A stretch of 64,000 nucleotides of DNA. Origin: IMCC45349 sp047219225 (GTDB lineage Bacteria > Bacteroidota > Bacteroidia > Flavobacteriales > Flavobacteriaceae). Position 1 is the first letter of the stretch. Every line of letters begins with the position of its first letter. The stretch covers positions 1,054,001 through 1,118,000 of the forward strand of contig NZ_CP178208.1 in the NCBI RefSeq assembly GCF_047219225.1, in the 5' to 3' direction. Positions 52,200 to 61,600 of the stretch are shown here, piece after piece. Both the position numbers and the translations under genes were made by a program. The notes beneath the pieces are model-generated. The model ran no database searches and was not told the DNA's origin. It was given only the letters and a program-made list of their open reading frames with translations.

Positions 52200-53264
52200 A
52201 TGAAAAAATTAATTTTAAGTATGGCTGCTCTAGCCATGATTTTCACTTCTTGTAGTGAAGACCAAAACTCAAATCTTGATGAACAAACAAAAGTTGACAT
52301 GAGTGACTTTTTTGTTCACACAGATGCAGACCAAGAAGAAGCAGCCAGATTAGCAGCTAACAGCGAAGCAAAATCTTGCTTTACTATGGTAAACCTAAAC
52401 AGACAACTGCAAGAAAATCCAAAACTAGAACAAAACATGTATGCTATTGAATACCACACAAGAGCTTTAACAGCTGCTAAAAAAGGTGGAAATGGAAATG
52501 GAAACGGTGGAGGCAACAGTGGCGGCGACGGAGGCGATGGTGGCTCTGGAGATAACTTAGGTGTAATTTCAATTCCTGTATATGTACATGTAATTTACAG
52601 CAATACTCAACAAAATATTAGCGACCAACAAATAGCATCTCAAATCAACGTGTTAAATGATGATTTTAGAAGAACAAATAGCGATGCTAACCAAACTCCA
52701 AGTGAATTTACAGGAGTAGCTGCAGATACAGAAATAGAGTTTACACTAGCTGGAACTTATAGATATTCAAATTCAACAAGTTCTTGGGGAACAAACGATG
52801 CTATGAAATCTGCTTATCCTCCAATTACTCCAGAAACTCACTTAAACATTTGGGTATGTAATATAGGTGGTGGAATTTTAGGTTATGCTCAATTCCCAGG
52901 AGGAAATGCATCTACAGATGGTATTGTAGTGTCTCCTCAGTATTTTGGAACTACTGGCTATGTATCAGCTCCTTTTGACGAAGGTAGAACTACAACTCAC
53001 GAAGTTGGTCACTACTTAAACTTACGTCATATTTGGGGAGATGGTAGATGTAACAGAGATGATTTTGTTAGTGACACACCAAAATCTGACGCACCTAACT
53101 ATGGTTGCCCAACTTCAGCATACAACTGTCGTTCTAACGACCAATTCATGAACTACATGGATTACACAGATGATGCATGTATGAATATGTTCTCAGAAGG
53201 ACAAAAAACAAGAATGAGATCTATTTTCCAAGCTGGTGGAGCTAGAGAAAGTATGGTTAATTAA
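52200..53264 (+). CDS. Pappalysin-like M43B zinc metalloprotease lipoprotein
   Basis: 354 residues. The lipoprotein signal is MKKLILSMAALAMIFTSC (Cys18). A Gly/Asn-rich linker (about 96-121, runs of GNGNGGG) separates an N-terminal propeptide-like region from the catalytic domain. The zinc site is TTHEVGHYLNLRHIWGD (His267, HExxHxxxxxH type) with Met-turn MNYMDYTDDACM. Several cysteines suggest disulfides (CPTSAYNC). Such proteases cleave extracellular proteins; without a T9SS C-terminal domain it should stay anchored to the membrane. A strong terminator follows. Confidence 0.9.
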   Translation: MKKLILSMAALAMIFTSCSEDQNSNLDEQTKVDMSDFFVHTDADQEEAARLAANSEAKSCFTMVNLNRQLQENPKLEQNMYAIEYHTRALTAAKKGGNGNGNGGGNSGGDGGDGGSGDNLGVISIPVYVHVIYSNTQQNISDQQIASQINVLNDDFRRTNSDANQTPSEFTGVAADTEIEFTLAGTYRYSNSTSSWGTNDAMKSAYPPITPETHLNIWVCNIGGGILGYAQFPGGNASTDGIVVSPQYFGTTGYVSAPFDEGRTTTHEVGHYLNLRHIWGDGRCNRDDFVSDTPKSDAPNYGCPTSAYNCRSNDQFMNYMDYTDDACMNMFSEGQKTRMRSIFQAGGARESMVN

Positions 53265-53287
53265 ATATAATTTTTCATAAAACTTAC

Positions 53288-53315
53288 AAAGGCGCCTTTT
53301 TTGGCGCCTTTTTTG
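53288..53315 (+). terminator. Terminator after the M43 protease gene
   Basis: The arms AAGGCGCC / GGCGCCTT have loop TTTTTT, then a T-run. It closes the suf-to-protease transcript. Confidence 0.9.
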
Positions 53316-53341
53316 TATATTAATTTTTAAAACAAAGTACT

Positions 53342-53836
53342 ATGAAACTTATACTAACAATATTTACCTTCTTGCTTATGGCGAAAGAATGTGATACAAA
53401 CAAAGCTTCTCTTTCTAGTAACACTTCTAATAACAACGTTGAAAAAACTACTGACATGGAAAAAGTTCAAAAAGACATCACTTTAGTTTACAATGCTAAC
53501 TCAAGAGGTTTTTTTGAAGAAATAGTAGTAACAATAGATTCTATTACAATTTACACTAATAGAAATAAAACCAACCCAACTAAAGTTGCTTGCTCTACTG
53601 AAGATTGGAATTCATGTATGACATTACTAGAAACTATTGAAGTAAAAAAACTACCATCTCTAGAAGCACCAACAAAAATGAGACATTATGATGGTGCTGC
53701 TCATGCTACACTTACAATAAAAAACAAAGAAGAAAGCTACCAAACTAGTACTTTTGACCATGGTCATCCACCACAAGAGATAAAAGCAATCGTTGATAGA
53801 ATTTTATTATTCAAAAAAGATAAAATCAAACATTAA
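53342..53836 (+). CDS. Small exported protein of unknown function
   Basis: 164 residues. The first 15 residues are hydrophobic (MKLILTIFTFLLMA) and followed by KEC, so export is likely and lipidation at Cys17 possible although the lipobox is poor. The body has a beta-rich domain (VYNANSRGFFEEIVVTIDSITIY) with Cys pair CSTEDWNSC, and an H-rich segment (RHYDGAAHATL, TFDHGHPPQEIKAIVD). I do not recognise the family. Similar short proteins occur near metal or stress genes in flavobacteria. It lies just before sufE but has a terminator upstream and a promoter for sufE behind it. Confidence 0.6.
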   Translation: MKLILTIFTFLLMAKECDTNKASLSSNTSNNNVEKTTDMEKVQKDITLVYNANSRGFFEEIVVTIDSITIYTNRNKTNPTKVACSTEDWNSCMTLLETIEVKKLPSLEAPTKMRHYDGAAHATLTIKNKEESYQTSTFDHGHPPQEIKAIVDRILLFKKDKIKH

Positions 53837-53842
53837 ACTGCT

Positions 53843-53850
53843 TATTTTTG
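53843..53850 (+). promoter_or_regulatory. Promoter -7 box (TATTTTTG) of the sufE unit
   Basis: An exact box 12 nt before the GTG start of sufE at 53863. Confidence 0.5.
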
Positions 53851-53862
53851 TAAAAAAAATTC

Positions 53863-54285
53863 GTGGCAATAAAAGATATACAAAACGATATTATTGATGA
53901 GTTTTCAATGTTCGACGACTGGATGGAGCGTTATGAATATATGATTGAACTCGGTAAGTCTTTACCATTAATAGACGACCAATATAAAACTGACGATAAT
54001 ATTATTAAAGGCTGTCAAAGTAAGGTTTGGGTTCATGCCGAATTAAAAGACAACAAAATTGTATTTACTGCAGACAGTGATGCAATTATTACCAAAGGTA
54101 TCATAGCCATTTTAATAAGAGCGTTTTCAAACCAAACTCCAAAAGCAATCATTGATGCTGATACCGATTTTATTGATGAAATAGGTCTTAAGGAGCATTT
54201 ATCGCCAACAAGAGCAAATGGTCTTGTTAGTATGATTAAACAAATAAAAATGTATGCTATAGCATACCAAACACAAGTACAATAA
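53863..54285 (+). CDS. sufE: Cysteine desulfuration protein SufE
   Basis: 140 residues with GTG start. The sulfur-accepting Cys51 lies in IIKGCQSKVWV, the SufE signature. It accepts persulfide sulfur from SufS and passes it to SufB. It is encoded apart from the main suf operon by two secreted-protein genes, and its stop overlaps the next gene start by one base. Confidence 0.94.
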   Translation: MAIKDIQNDIIDEFSMFDDWMERYEYMIELGKSLPLIDDQYKTDDNIIKGCQSKVWVHAELKDNKIVFTADSDAIITKGIIAILIRAFSNQTPKAIIDADTDFIDEIGLKEHLSPTRANGLVSMIKQIKMYAIAYQTQVQ

Positions 54286-54611
54286 TGAGCACACCAGATA
54301 TAGATGTAAATGAATTAGGAGACAAGATTGTTAGAGTTATTAAAACTATTTTTGATCCAGAAATTCCAGTAGACATATACGAATTAGGATTAATCTACGA
54401 TGTATTTGTAAACGAAGATTACGACGTTAAAATACTAATGACTTTAACGACACCTAACTGTCCTGTTGCTGAAACATTACCACTTGAGGTTGAAGAAAAA
54501 GTAAAGTCTATTGACGAAGTAAAAGATGCTGAAGTAGAAATTACTTTTGATCCACCTTGGAGTCAAGACTTAATGAGCGAAGAAGCTAAGTTAGAATTAG
54601 GAATGCTATAA
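54285..54611 (+). CDS. SufT/MIP18-like DUF59 protein
   Basis: 108 residues. It has the DUF59 motif DPEIPVDIYELGLIYDV, LTTPNCPVAETLP with a conserved Cys, and DPPWSQDLMSEEAKLELG. DUF59 proteins (SufT) help Fe-S maturation in many bacteria. It starts one base over the sufE stop and is followed 4 nt later by a DUF2480 gene. Confidence 0.9.
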   Translation: MSTPDIDVNELGDKIVRVIKTIFDPEIPVDIYELGLIYDVFVNEDYDVKILMTLTTPNCPVAETLPLEVEEKVKSIDEVKDAEVEITFDPPWSQDLMSEEAKLELGML

Positions 54612-54615
54612 TAAA

Positions 54616-55122
54616 ATGGCAGACGAGATTATAAATCGCGTTGCGAATAGTAAACTTATAACGTTTGACCTTGAGGGTTTCTACCCTGAAGGCAAACGTC
54701 TTGTTTTTGATATTAAACCTTGGTTATTTCAAGAGCTTGTACTTCGCGAAAAAGACTTTAGACAGTTTGTTAAAGAGCATGATTGGGATCAATATAAAAA
54801 CAATTATATAGCTCTTACTTGCTCAACAGATGCTATTGTTCCCGCTTGGGCATATATGTTAATTGCAACAAAACTAGAATCTAATGCCAAAAAAGTAATT
54901 ATTGGCGATTTAGAACAATTAGAATCTTCTATTTATCAAGATATCATTAATACAATCGATTTTAATGAATTTAAAGATAAGCCAGTTATTGTAAAAGGCT
55001 GCTCTAACAAACCAGTACCTACTAATGCCTATATTTTATTAATAGAAAAGCTAACACCTATAGCTAAATCTATTATGTATGGTGAAGCCTGTTCTTCGGT
55101 TCCATTACACAAAAAGAAATAA
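54616..55122 (+). CDS. DUF2480-family protein
   Basis: 168 residues, no signal peptide. Highly conserved in Bacteroidota with WLFQELVLREKDFR, VPAWAYMLI and two Cys-containing segments (LTCSTDAI and VKGCSNKPVP, plus GEACSS near the end). Its position after SufE and SufT suggests a role in Fe-S biogenesis or quality control. Function is not established, so this is inference from context. Confidence 0.82.
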   Translation: MADEIINRVANSKLITFDLEGFYPEGKRLVFDIKPWLFQELVLREKDFRQFVKEHDWDQYKNNYIALTCSTDAIVPAWAYMLIATKLESNAKKVIIGDLEQLESSIYQDIINTIDFNEFKDKPVIVKGCSNKPVPTNAYILLIEKLTPIAKSIMYGEACSSVPLHKKK

Positions 55123-55183
55123 TTTACTTATTTTCAGTATATTATATTTTTATTACTGCGTTATGTTTTCTTACAAAACTTTA

Positions 55184-55191
55184 TATATTTG
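55184..55191 (+). promoter_or_regulatory. Promoter -7 box (TATATTTG) of the DUF3078 gene
   Basis: An exact box 34 nt before the ATG at 55226. Confidence 0.5.
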
Positions 55192-55225
55192 CAGCCAATT
55201 TTTTTAAACCTTAAACTAAATAATT

Positions 55226-56080
55226 ATGAAAAAAACATTACTATTATTAGCTTTATTTCTAGGGTTAACTTCTGGATTTGCACAAGACGAAGCTACTGAA
55301 GAAGGACCACAAGACGGATGGAAAAAATCAGGAACTATCTCATTTTTACTTAATCAATCTTCTTTTGACAACTGGGTTGCTGGTGGTACAAGTAATATCT
55401 CTGGAACTTTAGGTATAAACTACGATTTCAACCTATTAAAAGGTGATTGGACTTGGGATAACAAACTAATTGCTGCTTTTGGTATTACAAAAATTAAAGG
55501 TGAAGACACACAAAAATCTGATGACAGATTAGAGTGGAATTCATTATTAGGTAAAAAAGCTTCTGGAAATTGGTACTACTCTGCTTTCCTAAACTTTAAA
55601 ACACAATTTGCTGATGATTTAATTGGAGATACTGAAGTTGGTGAAACGAAATTATTCTCACCTGCTTATTTACAGTTTGGTCCAGGTATGTTATGGAAAA
55701 AAAGCGACAACTTAAAAGTTAACATTGCTCCTGCTACTTCTAAATTAGTAATCGTAGATAAAGATTTAACTCTACCTATGGAAGCATATTTTGGTGTTGA
55801 AGAAGGAAAAAGTACACGTTACGAATTAGGAGCAGCTATTGGTGCTTACTATAAGTTTAATCTTATGGAAAACGTATCTATGGAAAATATTTTAAACTTA
55901 TATTCTAATTATTTAGAAGACCCTCAAAATGTTGACGTAGATTACACAATGAATTTAGTAATGACAATTAACAAGTACTTATCTGCAAACTTAGCTTTTC
56001 AAGCTATTTACGATGATAATGCTTTTAGAGGCTTACAAACAAGAGAAGTATTTGGATTAGGAGTTAACTACAACTTTTAA
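55226..56080 (+). CDS. Outer-membrane DUF3078 protein
   Basis: 284 residues. The signal peptide (MKKTLLLLALFLGLTSGFA) is followed by GWKKSGTISFLLNQSSFDNWVAGG, the start of DUF3078, then amphipathic strands of an outer-membrane beta-barrel ending in the aromatic GLGVNYNF. It is probably a small barrel of unknown function. A bidirectional terminator closes it. Confidence 0.85.
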   Translation: MKKTLLLLALFLGLTSGFAQDEATEEGPQDGWKKSGTISFLLNQSSFDNWVAGGTSNISGTLGINYDFNLLKGDWTWDNKLIAAFGITKIKGEDTQKSDDRLEWNSLLGKKASGNWYYSAFLNFKTQFADDLIGDTEVGETKLFSPAYLQFGPGMLWKKSDNLKVNIAPATSKLVIVDKDLTLPMEAYFGVEEGKSTRYELGAAIGAYYKFNLMENVSMENILNLYSNYLEDPQNVDVDYTMNLVMTINKYLSANLAFQAIYDDNAFRGLQTREVFGLGVNYNF

Positions 56081-56101
56081 AAACCAAATAAAGAATAAAA
56101 C

Positions 56102-56132
56102 AAAAAAAGCACCTTGTAAGGTGCTTTTTTTT
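56102..56132. terminator. Bidirectional terminator
   Basis: The arms AAAAAAAGCACCTT / AAGGTGCTTTTTTT have loop GT. It ends on the hflX stop codon and serves both converging genes. Confidence 0.9.
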
Positions 56133-57345
56133 ATGCTTCAGCTTCATCATAATCTGGATATAAAAAATGATTATATGGAAAACGTGTAATGTGAATTTTT
56201 CTCACTTCATCATAAACTCGCTTTCTAAACTCTTCTAAGTTATCTTTATTTAATGCTGAAATAAACAACGCATTACTTCCCATTCTAGCCATCCAAGTAT
56301 TTTTCCATTCATCTAGCGAATAATTAGACTTTGTTCTAACTGCCACTAAATCTGTTTCATCAAAAGGCTCTGGCTCGTAAGCATCAATTTTATTAAAAAC
56401 CATTATTGTAGCTTTATCTGCACTATCTATTTCTCCTAAAATTTTATTTACAGACTCAATATGTTCTTCAAAGTTAGGATGCGAAATATCTACAACATGC
56501 AACAACAAATCTGCTTCTCTAACCTCATCTAATGTACTCTTGAACGACTCCACTAATTGTGTTGGTAATTTTCTAATAAACCCAACTGTATCACTCATTA
56601 AAAAAGGCAAATTCTTCACTACTACTTTTCTAACTGTTGTATCTAATGTTGCAAACAGTTTATTTTCTGCAAACACTTGTGATTTACTAACTACATTCAT
56701 AAGTGTAGACTTACCAACATTTGTATAACCAACAAGAGCAACTCTAACCATTTTACCACGATTGCCACGTTGTACAGCCATTTGCTTGTCAATCTTCTTG
56801 ATTTTTTGCTTTAACAAAGTAATCTTATCGCGAACTATACGTCTATCAGTTTCTATTTCTGTTTCTCCAGGTCCACGCATACCAATTCCTCCTTTCTGTC
56901 TTTCAAGGTGAGTCCACATACCTTTTAATCGAGGTAATAAATATTGACATTGCGCCAATTCTACTTGAGTTCTTGCATAACTCGTTTGTGCACGTTGCGC
57001 AAAAATATCTAAGATTAAGTTTGTTCTATCTAATACTTTACAATTAAGTATCTTACTAATATTACGTTCTTGAGCTGGCGACAATTCGTCATCAAAAATT
57101 GCTGTTCCTACCTCATGTTCTTCAATAAAACGCTGTACATCTTCCATTTTACCAGTTCCTATAAATGTTTTAGGATTTGGCATCTCCATTTTTTGAGTAA
57201 ATCGTTTTAAAACTTCCCCTCCAGCTGTATATGTCAAGAACTCCAACTCATCTAAATATTCCTTAGACTTATCTTCATCCTGATCTTTAGTTATCACTCC
57301 AATTAAAACTGCTTTTTCTAAAGCTATGTCCTTTTTTTCTATCAT
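56131..57345 (-). CDS. hflX: Ribosome-associated GTPase HflX
   Basis: 404 residues from the ATG at 57345; the upstream Met at 57405 is beyond the promoter box and is rejected. The N-terminal domain carries FIGTGKMEDVQRFI and DDELSPAQERNISK, then RLKGMWTHLERQKGGIGMRGPGETEIETDRR. The GTPase domain has G1 GYTNVGKST, G3 DTVGFI, G4 NKID. HflX splits or rescues stalled and hibernating ribosomes under stress. It is transcribed alone with a clear promoter box. Confidence 0.95.
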   Translation of the reverse strand: MIEKKDIALEKAVLIGVITKDQDEDKSKEYLDELEFLTYTAGGEVLKRFTQKMEMPNPKTFIGTGKMEDVQRFIEEHEVGTAIFDDELSPAQERNISKILNCKVLDRTNLILDIFAQRAQTSYARTQVELAQCQYLLPRLKGMWTHLERQKGGIGMRGPGETEIETDRRIVRDKITLLKQKIKKIDKQMAVQRGNRGKMVRVALVGYTNVGKSTLMNVVSKSQVFAENKLFATLDTTVRKVVVKNLPFLMSDTVGFIRKLPTQLVESFKSTLDEVREADLLLHVVDISHPNFEEHIESVNKILGEIDSADKATIMVFNKIDAYEPEPFDETDLVAVRTKSNYSLDEWKNTWMARMGSNALFISALNKDNLEEFRKRVYDEVRKIHITRFPYNHFLYPDYDEAEA

Positions 57346-57361
57346 AAAATCGATTAAAGTG

Positions 57362-57369
57362 CAAAGGTA
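57362..57369 (-). promoter_or_regulatory. Promoter -7 box (TACCTTTG) of hflX
   Basis: An exact box on the minus strand, 16 nt before the preferred hflX ATG; fixes that start. Confidence 0.55.
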
Positions 57370-57425
57370 CAAATTGAATAGTTTAGTTTTTAGTATTTTA
57401 GGCACTTTAAATATCTTTAAACTAG

Positions 57426-58388
57426 ATGACTTCTAAAAAAGACACAACTTCAGGCTACTATACTATTGCTTTTTACAACCTAGAGAACCTATTCGACACG
57501 TTTGACAATAAACATACACATGATGATGATTTTCTACCATCTTCAGAAAAAAAATGGACACAAAAACGCTACAAGAAAAAGGTTAGAAAATTAGGATATG
57601 CTATTTCAGAAATAGGTATTAAAACATCAAAAAAACTTCCTGTAATAGTAGGCTTAGCTGAAGTTGAAAACAAACTTGTTGTTGAAGATTTACTTGATTC
57701 AAAATTTTTAGAACATAAAAATTACGATTTAGTTCATTATGACTCCGCTGACGAAAGAGGGATTGATGTAGCTCTTATATATAATAAAGATTACTTTAAA
57801 GTTGAACACACTGAAGTTTTTCCACTAGATCTATTTGATGAAAATGGTTTTAGAGATTACACAAGAGATATACTATTAGTTACTGGATATTTAAATAATG
57901 AAAAAATTCACATTCTGGTAAACCATTGGCCTTCTAGAAGAGCAGGCGAACAAGAAACTGAAGCAGCTAGGTTAACAGCTTCTAATAAAGTAATAGAAAT
58001 TTTTAACTCAATTAAAGAAGAGGATTCAAATGCTAAAATAATAATCATGGGAGATTTCAATGATGATCCTTCCAACAAAAGCATTAAACAATTGGTGAAT
58101 ACATTAGATATATATAATCCTATGGAATCTTTAAAGTCTATTTTAAGAGGTAGCTTAAATCATAGACAAAATTGGAACCTTTTTGATCAAATACTTTTCT
58201 CTACCAATTTCTTTGAATATCAACCTCATAAACATAGCTTTTCAAAAGCTAATATTTTCGACAATCAATTCTTAAAGCAATTTAAAGGAAAATATAGAGG
58301 AAATCCTTTTAGAACTTATGTTGGATATAAATATAAAGGAGGTTATAGCGATCATTTTCCAGTCTATATTCATTTAAAGAAAAATTAG
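57426..58388 (+). CDS. Endonuclease/exonuclease/phosphatase family protein
   Basis: 320 residues, no signal peptide. The EEP core is visible: FYNLENLFDTFDN (Asn ligand), VGLAEVENK (catalytic Glu), DERGIDVALIYN, VNHWPSRRAG (His), IIMGDFNDDPSN (Asp/Asn) and YSDHFPVYI (final Asp-His). It is a metal-dependent phosphodiesterase related to DNase I, sphingomyelinase and inositol phosphatases; the substrate is unknown. It is divergent from hflX with an 80-bp gap. Confidence 0.9.
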   Translation: MTSKKDTTSGYYTIAFYNLENLFDTFDNKHTHDDDFLPSSEKKWTQKRYKKKVRKLGYAISEIGIKTSKKLPVIVGLAEVENKLVVEDLLDSKFLEHKNYDLVHYDSADERGIDVALIYNKDYFKVEHTEVFPLDLFDENGFRDYTRDILLVTGYLNNEKIHILVNHWPSRRAGEQETEAARLTASNKVIEIFNSIKEEDSNAKIIIMGDFNDDPSNKSIKQLVNTLDIYNPMESLKSILRGSLNHRQNWNLFDQILFSTNFFEYQPHKHSFSKANIFDNQFLKQFKGKYRGNPFRTYVGYKYKGGYSDHFPVYIHLKKN

Positions 58389-58615
58389 AAATTAACTCAA
58401 CCCGTTTTTAACACTCTTTATCGATAAAAAAAGTATTTTATCTATTAAAGTAATGTTAACTTATAGTTAGTTTTCATTTTTTTTATCTTCGGAAACTATT
58501 ATTCTTTATAAAAATTGCTGTTTTAATTGGTTTTATTTGACTTAACAACTTCAAATAATCACAACCAGTTAATATTCAGTTTTTTATAATTTATATATTA
58601 CTAACAAGCTATCAA

Positions 58616-61600
58616 ATGAAAAAAATTACTAGTACTATACTGTTAATGTTGTTTGCATTAATAGTAAATGCACAAACAACTGTAGACTGTACAGCTGCAC
58701 CAATCACTACCAATTATTGTTATGATAACAATGACACTACATCTTGGCTATTTACGTCAACTGATGGTAGTCCAGTTAGAATATCATTCTCTGCCGGAAC
58801 TATTGAAGCAGGTTGGGATGAATTAACAATATATGATGGAGCGGATAATACTGCTCCTATTTTATTTAATAGTGAAGCTGACGGGATTTTTGACTTTACT
58901 GGATTAACTTATGACTCAACTGGAGATTCTATTTACCTTGAAGTAGATAGTGATGGTTCAGTAAGTTGTACTTCTGGAGCCAGAGACGAATGGGTGTTTA
59001 CTGCAAGTTGTGCAACTTGTGTTAATCCAGTTGCGACTTATTTTGTAGATGAAGATTGTATTAATGGCCCTCAATTTTTTGTAGATGTTGATTTAACTGA
59101 TATGGGTTCTGCAACTTCAATTACAATTACAGACAACCAAGGGAGTACTCCTCAAATAGCAAATGCTATAGGAGTTTATACTTTTGGACCTTTTCCTAAT
59201 AACACAGGTGTTGTAATTACGGTTGCTAACGACGACGACAGTAACTGTACATTAACAAGTCCTTCGTTAACTCAAGATCAATGTGTACTAAATACTATCG
59301 ATTGTACTCAAGCACCACAACAATTTAACTATTGTTATGATAATAACGATGACACAGCATGGCTATTCACTTCTACTGATGGAAGTCCTATAAGAATTAC
59401 TTTCAATGCTGGTGGGATTGAATCATGTTGTGATGATATTTTAATTTACGACGGAACAAGTAACGCAGCTCCATTGATTTACCAAGGAAATAATGGTGGT
59501 GACTTATCTGGTTTAACTTTCGATTCAACTGGAGATTCTTTATATTTTGAAATTGATGCAGATGGTTCTGTAAGTTGTGCTTCAGGAAGTGGTTGTTGTA
59601 CTACTGAGTGGGACTTTACTGTAGCTTGTGCTACTTGTGTTAATCCTGTAGTTGATTATGCTATTAATAGCGATTGTATTAATGGCCCTCAATTTTTCGT
59701 AGATGTTGACCTTACAGATTTAGGATCTGCTACTTCAATTACTATAACGGACAATCAAGGAAGTGCGCCACAAACAACTAGTGCTATTGGAATGTTTTCT
59801 TTTGGACCTTTCCCAAATACAACTGATGTTGTAATTACTGTTACTAATGACGATGATTCAAATTGTATATTAACAAGTAACGCTTTAACACAGCCTTTCT
59901 GTTTAGATAATTATATAGATTGTACTGCTGGACCTTCAACTTATTCATATTGTTATGAAAATAATGATACTAACATATTTTCATATACTAGCTCAGACGG
60001 TTCACCTCTTAACTTAAACATAATCTCTGGATTTGTAGCTTGGAACGGATTTAATAATACAACTGATGATCCATTAATTATTTATGACTCTGATGGAACT
60101 ACCGAATTATATAATGGTGGTGGTAACGAAGGTGATTTAGCAGGCCTTTCTTTCCAATCTACTGGAGATACTATTTATTTCTCAATTCAATCTAATGGAT
60201 TTACAAGTTGTGAATCTGGAAGTGCTGGATTAGATACAGGTATAGACTATACGGTTTCATGTGCTACTTGCGTTAATCCTGCTGTAACATACGCTGTAGT
60301 TCAAGATTGTGTAAATGGACCTCAATTTTTAGTTGATGTTGATTTAACAGATTTAGGATCTGCAACTTCAATTACTATTACAGACAATCAAGGAAGTGCG
60401 CCTATAAATACTTCTGCTACTGGACTATTCACTTTTGGACCTTTCCCTAATATGACAGATGTTGTTATTACTGTAGCTAGTGATGATGATGCTAACTGTA
60501 CTTTAACAAGTACATCGTTAACACAAGAACAATGTGTGCTTAACGTTATAGACTGTACTGCTGGTCCTCAAAACTTCAATTATTGTTATGATAACAATGA
60601 CGATACAACTTGGTTATTTGCTTCTAACGATGGAAGTCCAGTTAGAATTGTATTTAATGCTGGTGGAATAGAATCTTGTTGTGATGACATATTAATATAT
60701 GATGGAGCAGATAATACTGCAACATTATTATATCAAGGAAATAATGGTGGTGATTTAGCTGGTTTAGTATTCCAATCTACTGGAGATTCTCTATTTATGG
60801 AAATTGATGCTGACGGTTCTGTAAGTTGTGCTTCTGGTAGTGGATGTTGTACTGCTGAATGGGACTTTACTGTGAGTTGTGCTACATGTACTTTCCAAAC
60901 AGTTAATTATAACATTGTTGACGACTGTGCTAATGGAGATCAATTCTTTATTGATGTAGAAATAACTGACATGGGTGACGCTGTTACATTAAATATTACT
61001 GATGACCAAGGAAGTACTCCTCAAACAGCAACTACAACAGGAACATATACTTTTGGTCCTTTCCCTAATTTAACTAACGTTGATATTACTGTAGAGAATG
61101 CTGATGATGCTAACTGTACAGTAAATAGTGGACCTATAACTCAATTAGCTTGTCCTCCAGACAATGACGAATGTGCAACAGCAACTGTTGCTGGTGTAAA
61201 TGATAATGCTCTTTGTACAATTACAACTCCTGGAACTATATTAGGAGCTACAGCTTCAAATAATCCTGTTGGATCTTGTACTGGTTCTCCTGATGATGAT
61301 GTATGGTTTGAATTTACTGCACTAAGTGAAGTACATGTAATCTCTCTTTTAAATATTAATGGAGGAACAGGATTCTTAGGTCATGCTTTATATTCTGGAC
61401 CTGATTGTGACAACTTAACTGAAATTTACTGTGTTGATGACACTAGTAGTTTAGCTATTAGTTTAATTGTTGGTGAAACTTATTATTTAAGAGTATTCTC
61501 TAACACAGATCAACCAGATCAAACAAGTACTTTTGACTTATGTATTAGAATTGCTCCAGAAAACACTGAATGTGCTGGTTCATCTCCTTTCTGTGCTGAT

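Noticed and set aside
58682..61155. CRISPR-like array because of regular repeats
   Set aside because: Repeat units are over 600 bp, in frame and encode protein domains; no short direct repeats with unique spacers and no cas genes.
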